Part shown: positions 1-10,786 of the stretch, piece after piece
Numbering within the stretch: the stretch's first letter is position 1
Layout of the letters: the number at the start of each line of letters is the position of its first letter
NCBI RefSeq assembly: GCF_008831285.2
Contig: NW_022204815.1
Coordinates: 1-46,706 of the forward strand
DNA: 46,706 nucleotides
Direction of reading: 5' to 3'
From: Nymphaea colorata
Taxonomy: Eukaryota > Streptophyta > Magnoliopsida > Nymphaeales > Nymphaeaceae
Notes under the pieces: generated by a model
What the model saw: the letters and a program-made list of their open reading frames with translations, nothing else
Databases searched by the model: none
Told to the model about the DNA's origin: nothing
Translations under genes and position numbers: made by a program

Positions 1-1408
1 TAGAAGCTCGTTTTGAAAATTATTACGCATTTACATGTGCAAGCTAGAATTGATAACTGTTTAGGACAGATGAGGTGGGGTATCGAGTCGAGTGTCTCCA
101 CGACCTCGATTGTGTATTAGAGAGCATCATAGAATGATAATTGCATAGGAAAGCTACGAGCCATCACGGATCGAGACTACTCTCTGGGATTTGGCTAAGT
201 TTTGAAAGATGTGAATGATGTGTTTGATAAGATGTGAGTACTTATGAATGTGAATACTGTGAATTGTTGCATATGCATTGCCGCGGGCAATGATGTAAAT
301 GAATGAATTGGAGGGTAGTTGTACCCGTACTGTATGACGACTAGCTAAGAATGTAATGTTATGTGTGGCCCTCGTGTGGAGGCAAGTGGACGTGTGGGTG
401 CACTCGTGAAATGCACCAACCTCATGAGCTAGCCAGTCATTTTGTGAATGTGCTTTTATAATGATAATAATGAAAGAATAAGAGATGAGAGGCCAGTGAG
501 ATGTGGCTATGTGTTTGGGAGACGTCCCGCTTTCGCCACTAGTCCTAGGGTACTGTTGTGTGATGTGCTTGGAGCGTTGGGCTCCCGCCTTCCCATCCTA
601 GGTGTCCTAGGAAAGGCTAAGTATCTCTCCTTGGAATTCACACATCCATGGATGAGTGGTCTACCGTTGCAGCGGATGAATAGATTCATACTGTTATGGG
701 ACACCATAGGATTGTCTCTCGGCTATGGGCCGCCCATGGTGTGCACGTGTCTATGTTTGCACCCACAGGAACTGTCAATTCACTAAAGCCAATGAAATGA
801 AAAGTATATGAATGAAAGTTTGTGATGGAAGTGTATGTGATTGATGTGTGTGTGAGGGGCCTTTACATGTCGTAGTCTATGTGAGGGGCCTTTACATGTC
901 GTAGTCTATGTGAGGGGCCTTCTTGGCAAATGATGTGACTATGCCCTGATATGACATGATGATGTTTTTTTTATGATTGTATATTCTCATATTTGAGCCC
1001 TACCTAAGAGGGTTTGGGATTTTCTTGGCTTGTTGCCATACTGCGAATGCTAAGCCTTTAGTTGTTTCTTTTTTTCAGGTTTTGGGGGACCCGGGGCAGC
1101 AGGTGGATCAGATGGTTTCACTCACATCCTACTGGGGAGGTTTTGGGTCTTTGGTAGTGTCAGCGTGTCATGGTTTGGTTTGTTTGATGTCTTATTTTTG
1201 TTATGCATCAAAGTTGTGGTTTGGGGCATTTTTGGTCATACACATAGACGTGACTTGGTGTGAATTGAAATTGTTATATAAATGAAAGTTTGCCCCATTG
1301 TTTCGAATGACATAGGTCCCTCCTTTTTGAATTGTTGTGTAGTCGCACCTCAATGCTTTATGTTTAGAAAAAAAAATTGTTTGAGGGTCAAAAGGTTGGG
1401 GTGTGACA
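1..1408. mobile_element. Right end of a long terminal repeat, Ty3-type, cut by the window edge
   Basis: The segment ends in GGGGTGTGACA, the terminal form seen in long LTRs of plant Ty3 elements of the Tekay/Del kind. It is followed directly by CAACC. In the inverted paralogous copy of the flanking DNA (43115-43119, read on the minus strand) CAACC is present once with no LTR attached, which is what an empty insertion site should look like. No coding domain is visible; the open frames in it lack recognisable motifs. It contains a short tandem repeat at 851-920. The left end of the LTR is not in the window, so its length, and whether it is a solo LTR, are unknown. Family assignment is inferred from the terminus only. 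Confidence 0.6.
851..920 (+). repeat. 29-bp tandem repeat, about 2.4 copies
   Basis: The unit TGTGAGGGGCCTTTACATGT plus nine more bases starts at 851, 880 and 909. The first two copies are identical over the full unit and the third breaks down after GGGGCCTT. It lies inside the LTR fragment and probably arose by slippage there. Confidence 0.85.
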
Positions 1409-1413
1409 CAACC
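1409..1413. other. Target-site duplication CAACC of the LTR element
   Basis: These five bases abut the LTR terminus. The paralogous arm has the same five bases once (GGTTG at 43115-43119 on the plus strand), followed by the matching flank. The partner copy on the far side of the element is outside the window. Confidence 0.55.
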
Positions 1414-2433
1414 TGATATCTATCCTTATTTGAAACTCTTCACTTTTTATTTTTTAATTTTTTGGAAACCATTGGGAATATGTCAAGAGTTTGTATGGGA
1501 GTCGAATGCTGGCATCATGCCAAAGAATGTGGAAAAAAAAAGTATAAAGGTATGTATTTGGGCCAAGTCGAGCCCCCAATAGCTGACCCAGGCCAGCTAT
1601 CCCAGCGAGTTTTTTTATCTGGCCAGTAGGTCAAATGGTCCCATTTGTCCATCTGGTGCCTGGCCCAGTGCCTATCCTTAGAGTCAGTCATAGTGTTTTG
1701 GCAGCATATATAAAGGACTTTTGCTACGAAGTTCCCACTGATCTTCTGTGTGTGAGAGGTTTGCCATCATTGAGAACTTGCTTGTCAGCTAATTAATATT
1801 TTTGGGTGACGCATTTGAAAGAGGCCTAGCGTAAAACTGAACATGGAATCTTTTGCACCCTTTAGATATGATAAAAGTCATTTTGTGCATGAGTTTATTG
1901 TAATCAAATGAAAATATCATTAGATGCCATACAGTGGTGCCACTTAGTCTTCACCTATAAAAATTAAAACTACCTAAGATTTTACTAGTACTTTTATATG
2001 GGAGAATTATAGCATGTTGAATGCCTAGTGTTGTTAGGTAATTAAAAAGTTAAAAATCTATGGTTGAAAGCACCACAAACTGTTGTTGAAATCACGATAA
2101 ACTATTATAAAAACACACTACCACAAACCATAAACCATTGCTAATACCCCTGCAGTGTCTATATTTTAGCAAATAATGTTTTATTTTGAGCTATATGACA
2201 ATATCTAGCATCCATCAAATTTGAATTCACACACACACACATATTCAAATTTGTCATTTCTTATATCTTGTCTTATTACTAAAAATAAAGAATGGTTGCT
2301 AAAGCATGCAGCTGTATTAGCAACGGTGTATTAAATAGTGCCTATTTAAGGCACCTTTTTTAATGGTTTATGGGTTTATCAGTGACATATTTTAAATCTA
2401 TTAGTCGTCCAACATCCACTACATTATAATGAT

Positions 2434-2458
2434 TATATATATATATATATATATATAT
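2434..2458. repeat. (TA)n microsatellite
   Basis: An uninterrupted TA run of about 12 units. The paralogous position at 42058-42096 carries a TA run fused to a TG run, so the locus changed after the duplication. Confidence 0.95.
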
Positions 2459-3429
2459 TTGTTTATTTAATATATATTTATCTGTATTTATAATTATATT
2501 TATCACTAGGAACCTTATTTTCCTAATGAGTATGTTAACTTGTCAACCTTCTTCCTTCAACTATTCATTGAGGTTCTTCGTTCTTGAAAATGGTAATATT
2601 CAAAAAAATATTGTTCTTACCACTTTTGTCTCTATTGCTAAAATAACGTAGACCACAAAAATGCATGGGGGCCCCAACCCTGTGATGTATACCTTGTCCC
2701 TTCAATGGGGGCCCGAAATGGTACACTTTCTTTGACGAGGAACCATTCTGATGCAATCGGGCTGGGTTTCTCCTTCCATTAATGATGATGAATAATATAA
2801 AGAAAAAAAAATCAACAGAAAAAACACAATTAAGAACTGGCCTCTAACTAAGCCTCAACACTCTCTTGCTCACTCAGCAAACTTTCCATGGTCAGGGTCA
2901 GCACTTTTCAGGATTTGTCTGACATGAATCAGTGACCTTCAGTATCATTAATGTTGGCTTTTCTTTTGTTTTTGTTTTTTGTTTTTTTGACTTTGTCAAC
3001 GACAAAGGAGTTTCCAAAGGAGATAGCCTCCAAAGAGAAGTGATCTTTAACCACGGAATACCTTCTCACTATTGAGCCTACCAATGAACCATAGTCACTC
3101 TCTTAGTTCTTTGACACGAGAACTAAGAGCATGACAGTTTGTGATTAGAGTAAAATGACAGTCTTTAGGAATCCTCTCTACAAGAACAGAGTCCATAATT
3201 CTGATCATGTTTGAGAAGAGAAACCTTTGTACCACCAACCTGGTTTTCCTGATTGGAGAGGCATTAAACCATAGTAGACCAGCCACTTTATAAACATTTG
3301 CAACACATGTAGTGACCACTTCCAGCCCCTACTCATCTTTACTCTGACAATGCCAAAAATGGCTGAAAATTTTTGGTTTGCAGCTTGATATTTATCACCT
3401 GTTTTACAAATTGTCCTCATTCTTGTTTA

Positions 3430-6225
3430 TAGAATACCTCACAGCATGAGTGTCAAACTTCCCTCTTAGAAATCTCAGCTACCTTAACCACCTCTTTATG
3501 CACCACCTGATTTCTGAAACACCATAGCTTCCAGATTGTGATATTGAAGCAGGCAAGCCAACACCATCCGAATTCTTTACATGAGAACCTCTTCCTCCAC
3601 CACCAATTCCAGAAAGAGAAAAGGCCTGACGTATGGAATTTATCAAGTCCAAACCATGAATACATGTATTGCTAAATGTTCATAGCATTACTATATGAGA
3701 AAGAAAGTGAGATAGATCTTCACAAGCCCTCCACACAACTTAAACACAGAAACAATGGAAGACCCTACATGTTGAAGTTTGGCATCAGCAGGTAGACGTT
3801 AATAACTACAAACAAACACAAACCAGTTAGCTCTAGGTAACGCTTTTGCGTTCCATAATCTACTGTGCCATGTACCTACCATTCCTTTAATTTTACATGG
3901 TTCCAAACTTGGCTCCTAAGCTTTGCAGGTTTACGATTTTCTTTAGAACAAAGAAAATCTGCACTTTGCATGAGCCTAAGTTGAAGGCAATCTCCAATGC
4001 ATTGCACATGTCGCCATAGATTTAGCTCAATGTGGTGCTGTATTAGCATTTACTTAACCGACCTTCGAAGGAAAGGTTCTACTTCCCAAGCAGATCCAAT
4101 GGAATCTGTTTGAGTAAAACATCCTCCGTAGAACTTAGCAAGCTCTCCACTCATCGCATTTCAAGTAACAGATTTAGATCCCGCCCAAGAGAAGAAATAT
4201 TTGGAACCATTTCCACATACCAAGTACTTTTCCTACTCAAATATTTTTTCATGCATAATGAGTCCCATATGCCCTGGTGAAAAATTAATGTACATCCTAC
4301 AAACAACTGATTAGCTTCATTGACCTCTTTAAGTTTTCTAATGTTGAGCCCACCTTCCTATTTAGGAAAAGCCAAGACATTCCAGGCAATTAAATGAGGC
4401 TTACCCCGCATCTGACTCTTCCTATAAAAAACTGCACATAATCTGTTCCATTTTCTTAATGACACGAAGAGGGCAATTGAACACCATCATCCAGTAAATA
4501 CGAAGTGCTTCTAATACTGATTTGATCAAGTAGATCCTACTGCATAGGAAAGTAGCATGCTTTTTCATAAACTAAGTTTACTCTGTAGTTTTAAAAGAAT
4601 AAGAACCATACCAACATTCTCAAATTCGTTGGCTTGGGTGGGAGACCCAAATATCGAGTGGGAAACTGTCCTAGGCTCTCACCGAACTGATTACAAGTAC
4701 TTGCAATCTTTCTTTGGCCCATATTGAAAAAGAAGAATACTGATTTTTGAAGGTTAATCATCATTCCAGCATGGAGTTCAAACAGAAAAAAAAATTGTAG
4801 ATAAAGAAAGCCATTCTTGAAGGCTTTTAGGAAAATCAAGATGGCATCAGCATACATTGTAGAAAAAACTCCTTCTATGCCTCTTCCAATATGCAGTACT
4901 TCAATCATTCTTTTTTGAATTGTAGCTTGCAATGTATGTGAAAAGATTTTCATGACAATGAGGAATAAAAATGAAGATAAAGGTAACCTTATTGAAGACC
5001 ATGAGAAGATCCAAAGTATTCACCTTGATGGTCATTAATCACAAGAGCACAGAAATCATTTGTCACTACTGTCATTACTTTTTAAGTCCAAATAGGATGA
5101 AATCCTAAATGCAAGATGGCAGCTTGTAAGAAAGTCCAATTGACCCTGTCATTTGCTTTTGATAGGTCTATCTTCAACATAAGGTAGTTGATCTAGCTTT
5201 AGACATTGTGTATACCATCTCAAGCACAAGAAGAAGACATTGGTGGATGTTTCTATCTTTCAAAAAACCACCTTGCATGTTGGAAATGACCCACTTTAGT
5301 GCCTTCTTCATTCTTGAAACCATGATTCTGAAAATAAATTTCAGTACACTATTCTCAAGAACAATATGTCTGAAATTGGAAATGTGCACAGCTGAATCAA
5401 ATTTAAGAATTATGATTATATGACTTCTGCCTAGTTTCTTAACAATCGTTCCTTTCTAAAAAAAAAATCTCTAGTGGCAACTGTGATATTAGTCCTTAAT
5501 GTGTCCCGACTTTTTTGACGAAACGATTTCAGAAACCCATTCAGACCTGGTGCGCTATTGGAGTTGGCACCCATAACAGCTATTGCACTTCCTCATCTGA
5601 AATGGGACTTAAGAACGTTAAGTTTTCTTTTATAAATACACAGTGACCAACAGCAAGCTGATCCATAATAATTCTTGTTGAGTTGTGCTATTGCACTTCC
5701 TCATCTGAAATGGGACTTAACAACGTTAAGTTTTCTTTTATAAATACGCAGTGACCTACAGCAAGCTGATCCATAATCATTCTTGTTGAGTTGTCACAGG
5801 TAAAAAATCTTTAAAAATGAGAAGTACATGCTGAAAGAATTGGATGCTCCTCATAAAACTCCCCATCATCTGTCTTCATGTGAAAGAGTCTATTTTTTTT
5901 GGACCTTCCTTGAACATAGCATGAAAACATTTGTTGTTATTATCCCCATTTTTTTAGCCATGATACCCTTACTTTCTTTTTTTAGTACATGTCTTCATCT
6001 CTAAGAGCATCCGCAAGAAAACATCTAATATGATTTTCAGAAGTGGACCAGCTATGAGAGTCAATATCTTGCCCCTTATAAATTCCAATAAGATCCTTTT
6101 GAAGTACGTTAATTCTGGTATCAACTTTCTTGGTTCTATACTTACTCCAATTACTTAGGCATGGTCGTACTCTATTCTGTTTTGCGAGAAGTTTAAGCAC
6201 TGGACATCCTCTACACTCCACTCTC
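3430..6225 (-). pseudogene. LINE ORF2 remnant: linker, reverse transcriptase, C-terminal zinc-binding region
   Basis: About 6221-5982 matches the region between endonuclease and RT (LAKQNRVRPCLSNWSKYRTK). About 5389-5174 gives RT core motifs of the form VSRMKKALKWVISNMQGGF..DRNIHQC. About 4953-4591 gives the catalytic segment, but the box reads MYADAILIF, with Ala where the second catalytic Asp of YADD belongs; it is followed by GESLGQFPTRYLGLP, the usual downstream motif. About 3665-3453 has the Trp-rich tail (IWKLWCFRNQVVHKEV). Stops and frameshifts separate these blocks. The right copy at 39680 keeps YADD, so the Ala change is specific to this arm. Confidence 0.8.
5579..5794. repeat. 108-bp tandem duplication inside the LINE
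   Basis: Copies 5579-5686 and 5687-5794 begin GCTATTGCACTTCCTCATCT and differ at only a few positions. The corresponding part of the right arm is deleted, so it cannot be said whether the duplication predates the segmental duplication. Confidence 0.95.
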
Positions 6226-7341
6226 CATGCTCTTGTAATAATGACCTTACAACTAGGTTGACACTCTCAATAAAGGAATTATTTAAATCTTCGTCTTCTC
6301 TTGCATGCGGTTTTAAAGATATTTAATTTACATGTAAAAGAGAAGTGCTGAGTGGTCCAAAGAACTTCTTGGTTCTACCAAAAGCTGCCCACAATTTTCA
6401 ACTTGCTCAAAAATCTATCTAATTTGCTTTGAACCAGTGCTGTCGGGTGCAGAGATTGGTTCAAGTGAATGCTTTGTTTCTGTCCACAATCTCTCTTAGT
6501 CCAACATCTTGAATGAATCCATTGAATGCTAAACAAGCTTGTCTAGCAGGGCGGGCCCATTTTTCAGACTCCTTATAAGTTGAATTAAAATCTTTCATTA
6601 TAATACTAACATTTGTTTATTGTCAATAATGATATTTAGCATAACCAATTGGTCTTTGCAAATTCTAGAGTGAGGGTGAAGATACACCCCTATTGTATCA
6701 AAGTTGAGATTGAAAGCTTTATGAGTAAACAAACAATCCATCCAAAATTTATTAAATTTGCAACTAGTCAATCTAAAATCAGCCTGTCTCTGACTACACA
6801 CAATTATGGCCTCATTAAGATTCGTATCAATATTAGATTAAAAAAAAAACTCCTCATAGTGATTGCAAAAGGATTTGAAGTTGTCCGCATTCAACATGAT
6901 ATCGAAACATGAAAATGATCCCAAGTTGATATCACCCAATTGCCAAAATCTTTCTAGGTTCCAACTATTAACTTCATTTGATGGCAATTGGCAACTCCTC
7001 CTAGGCTCCTTTTCCTACAGGAGAACATTCCCTTTGTTATGGAAATCCTCTGCTCCTTGGATATCCATGTCAGGATCATGTTGTGCCAACTTCCTTTCTT
7101 TCAGGACAGAACTTGATGTAGCCTTAAAAAATGTTGTCCCACAACCCTTCTTTTTAAAATTGTTAACTTCTTTGGAATGGAGAGCTCTTTTTTGTTCAAA
7201 CTAATATTCATAGGAGAGGAAGACCTTTTATCTTTTTGTTTTCAGTCCATTAGTACAGTCCTAGTGGAGTTCAAACAGCCAAATCCAGGAAAAAATTCCT
7301 CCTCAACTTCTGTGGCTTTCTTCTTGGGGCACAAATTGATT

Positions 7342-8059
7342 TCATTTAATATTAGATAGCTTGCATTGCTTAGAGCCTAGATTCCACCTTCTATTAACAA
7401 CAATGGCCTGAGTACATCCATTTGAGGGTTTAGTATTCACTTTTCCCTCCTTCATACGAGTGAGACAATCTCTTGTGGAATGTAATGAAACCCCACATAA
7501 GGTACAAAAACAAATTTTTGTTTCATCTTCCACCATTTATTCAAGAACTTTATCACCATCAAGTATACAAATCGAACCCATAAGTGAAGCCATCAGCATC
7601 TACAAAAAAACTACCCATAACCTTAACGACACCAGCTAACACCTTTCAGTTCCATATATAAAGAGGCAACTTCGGTAGACGAATCCCTAGAGGGGTTTTC
7701 GTGGCAGCTTGAAGTCGAAGCGGCATTCCTGACATCCACTTGCTAGAGAGCAAAAACCTATCGCAAACATGCCATCTTTTTGGTTGCATAACTTCCTCTA
7801 AATATTCCTATGAGGAAGCCTTGATCAAAAAGAGTCAGAAAGGAGTGAAAATTGTTTTCACCTGATACAAATTGTGAAAAACTTCCACCCAATCCAGATG
7901 AAATCTTGACCTACCGCCTAGTAGAATTGCAATAGCAGTCCATCTGAAAGGTCTGATCATTTGCTTCCCCTCAATTTCACACACTGCAAGATCTGGTAAT
8001 CCAAATTCCTCCTCCCACTCATTTTGGTCCACAACACCAGCGCTCTTTACCACAATGAT
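7342..8059 (-). pseudogene. LINE ORF1 remnant with a CCHC zinc knuckle (gag-like)
   Basis: The upstream part (about 8059-7835) encodes peptide including EEEFGLPDLAVCEIEGKQ and, further on, a segment like FDQGFL..GIFRGSYATKK that is better preserved in the right copy. It resembles the DUF4283-type N-terminal half of plant LINE ORF1. Downstream, about 7342-7536 encodes CTLCGVSLHSTRDC, a perfect C-x2-C-x4-H-x4-C knuckle that binds nucleic acid in this family. The two parts are in different frames and separated by stops, so the protein is broken. The ORF1 assignment is inferred from the knuckle and its position before the RT. Confidence 0.65.
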
Positions 8060-8066
8060 GTTCATT

Positions 8067-8348
8067 GTCCACTGTTAGATAATTTTCGAAACAAAACACT
8101 ACGTTCTTCCTGTCTGACATTTGTTTCGTGTGTGTCTGTTTTGTCTGTTTGTATCTTCCATGATTAGTTTTGTCTATTATATATATCATGTTTGGTGTTT
8201 GTTTATGTTTTATTCGAATTGTCTATTCTATTCGATGTTCGAATAGACCACAACCACATGTTATATATGTCATGTCTGATGTTTGTTTATGTTTTATTCG
8301 AACTGTCGGTTCTATTCGATGTTCAAATAGACCACAACCACATGTTTG
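8067..8348. repeat. Diverged interspersed repeat shared with 30404-30560
   Basis: The stretch TGTCCACTGTTAGATAATTTTC..CACTACGTTCTTCCTGTCTG at 8069 onward parallels TGTCCACCGTTTGATGATTTTA..CACTACGTTCTTCTTGTCCG at 30404 onward, continuing through GTTTCGTGTGTGTCTG. The 30404 copy lies inside the TIR element at 30312-32717, so this is likely a fragment of the same transposon family. It starts within about 10 bases of the end of the inverted-duplication arm. Confidence 0.7.
8187..8348 (+). repeat. 84-bp tandem duplication
   Basis: CATGTTTGGTGTTTGTTTAT at 8187 recurs as CATGTCTGATGTTTGTTTAT at 8271, and each copy ends ATAGACCACAACCACATG. Because 84 is a multiple of three, it makes a 28-residue repeat in an open frame starting at 8170, which I regard as fortuitous. 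Confidence 0.9.
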
Positions 8349-8466
8349 CAACTTTCTTGAGGGCAACTTCTATGGGGTGGTGAATCGTAGACTAAAAACA
8401 TCTAGCATTTTTTTTCAAGAAATACTTCACAAATATGAGAGTTGACCGACCATTCTGCACTTCTCA

Positions 8467-8467
8467 T

Positions 8468-8515
<48 letters not shown>
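8467..8515. repeat. Compound (TG)13(AG)11 microsatellite
   Basis: Uninterrupted TG run at 8467-8492 passing directly into an AG run to 8515. Confidence 0.98.
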
Positions 8516-9796
8516 ACGAGTTACTAGTTGAAACAATAAGAAGTTTTACCATGAAGTAGGATGAAAGAAAGTCAAGCGGACTGCAGTTGTTACATTAACA
8601 ATGCTCAAACAACTAGGACATATATCCTCTAGCTTGCGACCTACGTGCCAACTATTCAAACAGCCAAAAAATAAGACCCAAAACAACATGGTTTTTCATT
8701 AATGAAGAAAATAGACAAGCAAGCGGAAACCAATTCGCCATGTTGAACCAAAAGTGGTGCATCTAAGATTCCGGTAATAGTTTATAAATAGTATATTATT
8801 CAATATTTGAAGCCCTCCTTTCTACAGAAATGCCCTTGTCTACAAAGATCAATCTTCATAAATTTCAATGTTCGGCCATCCTTGTTCAGCCTGCAACTTC
8901 ACAAACATGGCTAGGAATTATCGTGCAGCCTAGCTCCGAATGTACAGTGACCTCTTGGCGTGCATTTCTCACCAAATCCCTACAATGAGAAGCAACAACC
9001 TTACTTAAATATCACACCCTAGAGAGAGAGAGAGAAACCTGTAAAAGCAAACAGTGTAGACACCGGCATTCTTCCCTTTCCATAGTATGTGATTTCATAT
9101 ATGCTCTCTTCAATCGACACACTATTCCTGGAATAATAAAATTCAAAAGGATACCCTCGGACAATTTATAAGCTACAGTTTTGCAACATCAAATTTCTAT
9201 TCTTTTATGATATAAAAAAATTAAAAGCAGTCTCTCTTTTTGATGGAGCATGAGATGATGTTCTCATCTTCCCGTGTCCTTTCTGAGAAGCCTCTAGAGA
9301 GGATGCTTTGTGATTGGTTTCTGCATCCTCATTGTCCTCCTCACAAGAAGAAAATGCGAACACAAAGAATGTATTTTGTATGTCATCCTCTCAGGAAAGT
9401 GGACAGAAGAATAGGAGGCAAATTCCAACAGGACTTTTCATTCGTCCGACTCCAGTGTCACAGTATTTTCCAGTTATCCCCAACACTTAATGGCTACAAT
9501 TTCAGACTGAATCAAGAAAAAAGAACAGAAATTCATGGCGTGAAAGGACACAGCAGAGAAAATTTATTCCTTCAACATGCCAATAACTATATGTCTGCCA
9601 CTCATATGTGACATTTACCAAGTGGTCATTCCTTCTCTCTAGTGGCTTTCAGGACCAAAGGAATGCTAGTTAGGTCCATCATCCCCAATAGGGAGTCCAA
9701 GGAATAAAAGAGAAGAACAGAGCCATATTGCTAACAATGAAGGAATACATTGTTCAAAAACAAAATCAGCAGAGATGGCAAGAATCAGAATTCCTA
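8516..9796. other. No gene recognised
   Basis: The stretch is AT-rich with many stops. One open frame of 123 residues (9240-9611, plus) has no recognisable motif, no biased composition typical of a real exon, and no conserved splice context, so I do not call it a gene. A short AG run lies near 9020. Confidence 0.6.
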
Positions 9797-9804
9797 GTAG
9801 ACAT
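9797..9804. other. hAT target-site duplication, left copy (GTAGACAT)
   Basis: Matches 10660-10667 in all eight bases and directly abuts the inverted-repeat terminus. Confidence 0.85.
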
Positions 9805-10659
9805 CTAAGTCACCAGGGTGCGCCCTGTTTGGCCTCGCACCCGTGTCGACGCGGTGCGGGTGCGGGTGCTGGTGCGCCTCCGGTGCGCACCCAAAACAGT
9901 CAAACAAGAGTCGGGTGCGGCTGACCGCACCCGACTAAAATTGTTCTTTTCCGACTCGCACCCGACTCGCGTTTGACCCGAGTCAGGTGCGGTCAAATGC
10001 GAGTCGGTCTATTTTCGTCCAATTTTTTGGGTTTTTTTTAATTTTTAACAAAATCAACCACCCGCATCGACCTCTCCCCGTGTCTCTCGCATGCGTCTTC
10101 CTCGCTCCTCCTAAATGTGCTTTGCAATATATGTTAGAAAATTTTGTCGATGTCCTGTTACTGAATTTTAAACTACTTTTAGTTGTCATTTATTATACAA
10201 TATAAAATAAATGGCGAACTTGTATGTTCTTTTAGTTTTCCCTAATAATGAAACTGATTTTAGCTACTTAACATCAGCTTGATTTTATTGGAATGCTTTT
10301 TTTCTTGGTCTTCAAACTTTCAAAACTACTGGGTGGAGACTAACTGAATTAATTTTGATTTTTGTATATGAATCAGGTTGTGTAAATTAATGTGTACTTG
10401 TGTAATTGTGTTGTGCATGTGCATTTGTCCATTTATGACTGAAAGTGCTATTCAGACTATCTAATTTTAAATTTGTTATATTTGAAATTTTTATTTTGAA
10501 CTTTGAAGGTAAAACCATGAAAGAAGATAATAATAATAATAATAATAATAAATAATAAATTAATAATAATAATAATAAAATACTCTTCCCGCACCGCCGC
10601 ACCTAAATTTTTTGAGATGTGCCGCGCCGGCACCCGCACCCCGCACTCAGGTGACATAG
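9805..10659. mobile_element. Non-autonomous hAT-type transposon, 855 bp, with 8-bp target duplication
   Basis: The 5' terminus CTAAGTCACCAGGGTGCG and the reverse complement of the 3' terminus, CTATGTCACCTGAGTGCG, form an imperfect terminal inverted repeat. GTAGACAT flanks it exactly on both sides (9797-9804 and 10660-10667); an 8-bp duplication is the mark of the hAT superfamily. Just inside both ends are dense GTGCGGGTGCGG/CACCCGCACC subterminal repeats, as in many plant hAT elements, where they bind transposase. The interior has no coding capacity; it holds a TAA-rich simple repeat at about 10528-10578. It sits 120 bp upstream of the GPAT pseudogene exon, possibly in that gene's former intron. 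Confidence 0.85.
10528..10578. repeat. (TAA)n/(AAT)n imperfect microsatellite within the hAT element
   Basis: A run of AAT/TAA triplets with a few interruptions close to the 3' subterminal repeats. Confidence 0.95.
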
Positions 10660-10667
10660 GTAGACAT
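10660..10667. other. hAT target-site duplication, right copy (GTAGACAT)
   Basis: Identical to 9797-9804 and directly abuts the 3' terminus GGTGACATAG. Confidence 0.85.
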
Positions 10668-10786
10668 TGATAACTGATGATGAAAATGCCTCTAGTTCAT
10701 TGTTTTCAGAAATACATTGTTGACCAATTTGGCTTTTACCTTTTCCTAACTTGAATTTAGTATGCCCTCTGATTATTACTGTACAG

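Larger units (their letters stand above)
1409..8059 (-). repeat. Left arm of a large inverted segmental duplication
   Basis: Read on the minus strand, this segment aligns nearly end to end with 38947-43119 on the plus strand. Anchor matches: 1414-1500 with 43017-43115, 1705-1800 with about 42725-42830, the AT microsatellite at 2434 with the one at 42058, 2750-3000 with 41520-41770, 3100-3420 with 41180-41420, 4590-4950 with 39590-39940, 5120-5180 with 39355-39420, and 7634-8059 with 38947-39345. The duplicated unit includes a LINE plus about 1.35 kb of DNA beyond its 3' end, so it is not simply two insertions of one LINE. This arm keeps about 2.45 kb (5180-7633) missing from the other arm. 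The LTR element at 1-1408 interrupts this arm, so the original duplication may extend past the left edge. Confidence 0.9.
2775..8059 (-). mobile_element. L1-type LINE, degenerate, left copy
   Basis: Reading the minus strand from 8059 downward gives the order of a plant L1-type LINE: an ORF1-like stretch ending in a CCHC zinc knuckle (about 7490-7455), a degraded endonuclease-to-RT linker (5982-6221), reverse transcriptase (about 5400-4600), and a Trp/Cys-rich tail (3453-3665). Frames are broken throughout, so it cannot be active. The 3' limit is placed near 2775, where the minus strand has a T-rich run and then TTTATATTATT..CATCATTAATGG, of the sort that ends plant LINE 3' UTRs; no clear poly(A) tail or target duplication is visible. 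The 5' limit is where similarity with the right copy stops. It contains a 108-bp tandem duplication (5579-5794). Confidence 0.75.

Noticed and set aside
448-786. 112-codon frame at the left edge
   Set aside because: Lies inside the LTR fragment, with no motif and no conservation evidence.
3095-3420. Two overlapping minus-strand frames as an independent gene
   Set aside because: They are part of the LINE 3' region and recur in the right arm at 41180-41425; no domain identified.
9240-9611. 123-codon open frame
   Set aside because: No recognised domain, no splice or promoter context; could be chance.
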